64,000 bases of DNA from Saccharibacillus deserti (GTDB lineage: Bacteria; Bacillota; Bacilli; Paenibacillales; Paenibacillaceae): positions 1 to 64,000 of the forward strand of contig NZ_JABJVN010000002.1 of assembly GCF_013618475.1 (NCBI RefSeq). The letters are read 5' to 3'. The first letter of the stretch is position 1, and the number at the start of each line of letters is the position of its first letter. The notes under the pieces were generated by a model. The model was not told where the DNA came from, ran no database searches, and worked only from the letters and a program-made list of their open reading frames with translations. This document shows positions 63,038 to 64,000 of the stretch, one piece after another. The translations under genes and the position numbers were made by a program.

Positions 63038-63496
63038 GTGAATAAGATCCGAATTTTCAAGAAAATCAGAGGGTCTGCGCTGCTGCTTGCGGCCTTGTCC
63101 CTGAGCGCCTGCTCCGTGCCGGAGCCTCTGCGCGAACCGCCGGAATTAAGCGCAGTCGCAGGCGGCGGAAGCGGTTCGGAGGTCGATGTGCCCACCGAAC
63201 TCTCCACGTATAACTGGGGCGGAGAGATGACGTACGGCGGACCGTGGGAAGCGATGGCGGACGAAGAAGCGGTGCCCGTACCCGCTGGCTCCAAGATCTC
63301 TTTGTCTTTTGCCCCGGAAGCTCCTGACGAGATCAGGGTGCGGCTGATGACCGGTTCCTCCCAATTCAAGGAGATCGAATCGGCGGAAGGAAGCTTTGAC
63401 CTCCCGGATCAGCCGGGCGAATATGTATACGGCATCAATGGAAAATGGATGGAAGGCTCGGCCTTATATGCGTTGAAGGTGAGAGTGCGGGACTGA
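63038..63496 (+). CDS. Lipoprotein of unknown function
   Basis: This 152-residue protein has a lipoprotein signal (SALLLAALSLSACSVPEP) and a small beta-rich domain (STYNWGGEMTYGGPWEA; PGEYVYGINGKWMEGSALYALKVRV). The start is unusual: AAGGAG at 63033-63038 overlaps the GTG that would be the start, and no ATG, GTG or TTG lies at a normal distance after it. A non-standard ATC or ATT start at 63047-63055 is possible. Confidence 0.65.
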   Translation: MNKIRIFKKIRGSALLLAALSLSACSVPEPLREPPELSAVAGGGSGSEVDVPTELSTYNWGGEMTYGGPWEAMADEEAVPVPAGSKISLSFAPEAPDEIRVRLMTGSSQFKEIESAEGSFDLPDQPGEYVYGINGKWMEGSALYALKVRVRD

Positions 63497-63516
63497 GAGT
63501 CGATCTTCTTCACACC

Positions 63517-63554
63517 AAAAAGCGTCTGCCCCAACCAACCGGAGCAGACGCTTT
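63517..63554. terminator. Bidirectional rho-independent terminator
   Basis: The stem AAAAGCGTCTGC/GCAGACGCTTT lies between the lipoprotein gene and the leftward small ORF. Confidence 0.8.
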
Positions 63555-63597
63555 ATCTTTTGTATAAGACGATGTGCATTCGAGCCTGCCCGTCCCT

Positions 63598-63813
63598 TTA
63601 CTCGAACTCTTCCTCGTCTTCCGCATACGTCGTGAACAGTTCGAGCGTCTCGAACAGCAGCGTCATCTCTCCGGATACGTGCAGCGGAACGGTCTCTTCG
63701 TCTTGGATACCGGCCCGTTCGTATTGCACATCCGTCAGCAGGTCGCTGTCGACGAGCTTGAGCGAGAGAGGGTCGGACAGTTCTTCGGGAGGGAGGGTCG
63801 ATGATATCCGCAA
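63598..63813 (-). CDS. Small acidic protein, possibly 5' truncated
   Basis: This frame of about 71 residues (LVDSDLLTDVQYERAGIQDE, ending FTTYAEDEEEFE) is acidic and sensible throughout, but no ribosome site is seen before its TTG. It may be a short remnant of a longer protein. The adjacent terminator supports real transcription in this direction. No family is recognised. Confidence 0.4.
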   Translation of the reverse strand: MRISSTLPPEELSDPLSLKLVDSDLLTDVQYERAGIQDEETVPLHVSGEMTLLFETLELFTTYAEDEEEFE

Positions 63814-63940
63814 AAAGAAGCCCGACCGCCGCCGAAGCGAAACGTTTTGGGTCCGTTCTCGGTATCCTAGGGCTCCGGGTGGTAGAATGGAGAAGGTCCG
63901 AACAACCCGGATTTACGGATACGGAAAGGAATCATATCCC

Positions 63941-64000
63941 ATGAAAAAAATTATTGTTGTCGGCTCCGGGATTCTCGGAGCTTCGGCGGCTTATCATTTG
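63941..64000 (+). CDS. N-terminal 20 residues of an FAD-dependent oxidoreductase, cut by the window end
   Basis: The frame opens MKKIIVVGSGILGASAAYHL, the GxGxxG dinucleotide-binding start of D-amino-acid-oxidase-type flavoproteins. AAAGGAA precedes the ATG. The rest lies outside the window, so the substrate class is unknown. Confidence 0.7.
   Translation, partial: MKKIIVVGSGILGASAAYHL

Overview
The window looks like a chromosome segment from a high-GC member of the Paenibacillaceae (Paenibacillus or Saccharibacillus type). The reasons are strong GGAGG ribosome sites, frequent TTG and GTG starts, YesM/YesN-type sensor pairs with AraC-type response regulators, copper-amine-oxidase-like stalk domains on secreted proteins, WG-repeat and KapD-like proteins, and a DUF4181-like membrane family. 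This assignment is inference from gene content; no rRNA or tRNA gene is present. Most of the window is GC-rich core chromosome, and about 43.1-60.9 kb is a clearly AT-richer island.

Left part (1-41 kb). In order: the end of an Ig-like (Big_2) surface protein; a large foldback repeat; a P-loop kinase-like protein; a DnaQ-type exonuclease with a BRCT domain; an NAD(P)-binding protein; an alkaline phosphatase; and an Opu-type osmolyte ABC transporter whose permease and binding protein are fused. A Cu/Zn superoxide dismutase follows, then a sugar-sensing and uptake block: membrane-anchored binding protein, histidine kinase, AraC-type regulator and XylF-like lipoprotein in one overlapping operon, followed by ChvE, MmsA and MmsB. 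Further right are an oxidoreductase, three secreted or lipid-anchored proteins, a KapD-like exonuclease, two chemoreceptors that share a sigma-D-like promoter motif, a GH31 glycosidase divergent from an AraC regulator, an aldo/keto reductase, a phosphodiester glycosidase, and an A-B-A-B array of four small membrane proteins.

Island (43.1-60.9 kb). The base composition drops inside the 3' end of a NERD-nuclease/UvrD-helicase gene. After a stretch of decayed reading frame comes a complete DNA phosphorothioation defence locus. Rightward genes are dptF, dptG and dptH (restriction) and a DUF262-DUF1524 protein that resembles SspE of the separate Ssp phosphorothioation system. Converging on them is a leftward operon dndB-dndC-dndD-dndE-dndA (sulfur modification). 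No dndI-like gene is seen. Upstream of dndB a good sigma-A promoter is followed directly by overlapping TACG/CGTA palindromes, which fit autoregulation by DndB.

Right end (61-64 kb). The composition returns to GC-rich with a small membrane protein, an FAD monooxygenase, a 58-residue gene, a lipoprotein, an acidic small ORF and the first 20 codons of an FAD-dependent oxidoreductase.

Working model: DndA and DndC supply and activate sulfur, DndD and DndE help place it in the DNA backbone, DndB sets expression, and DptFGH attacks unmodified DNA. The DUF262-DUF1524 protein may add a second, phosphorothioate-sensing nuclease arm. The last point is inference and is the most interesting hypothesis here.
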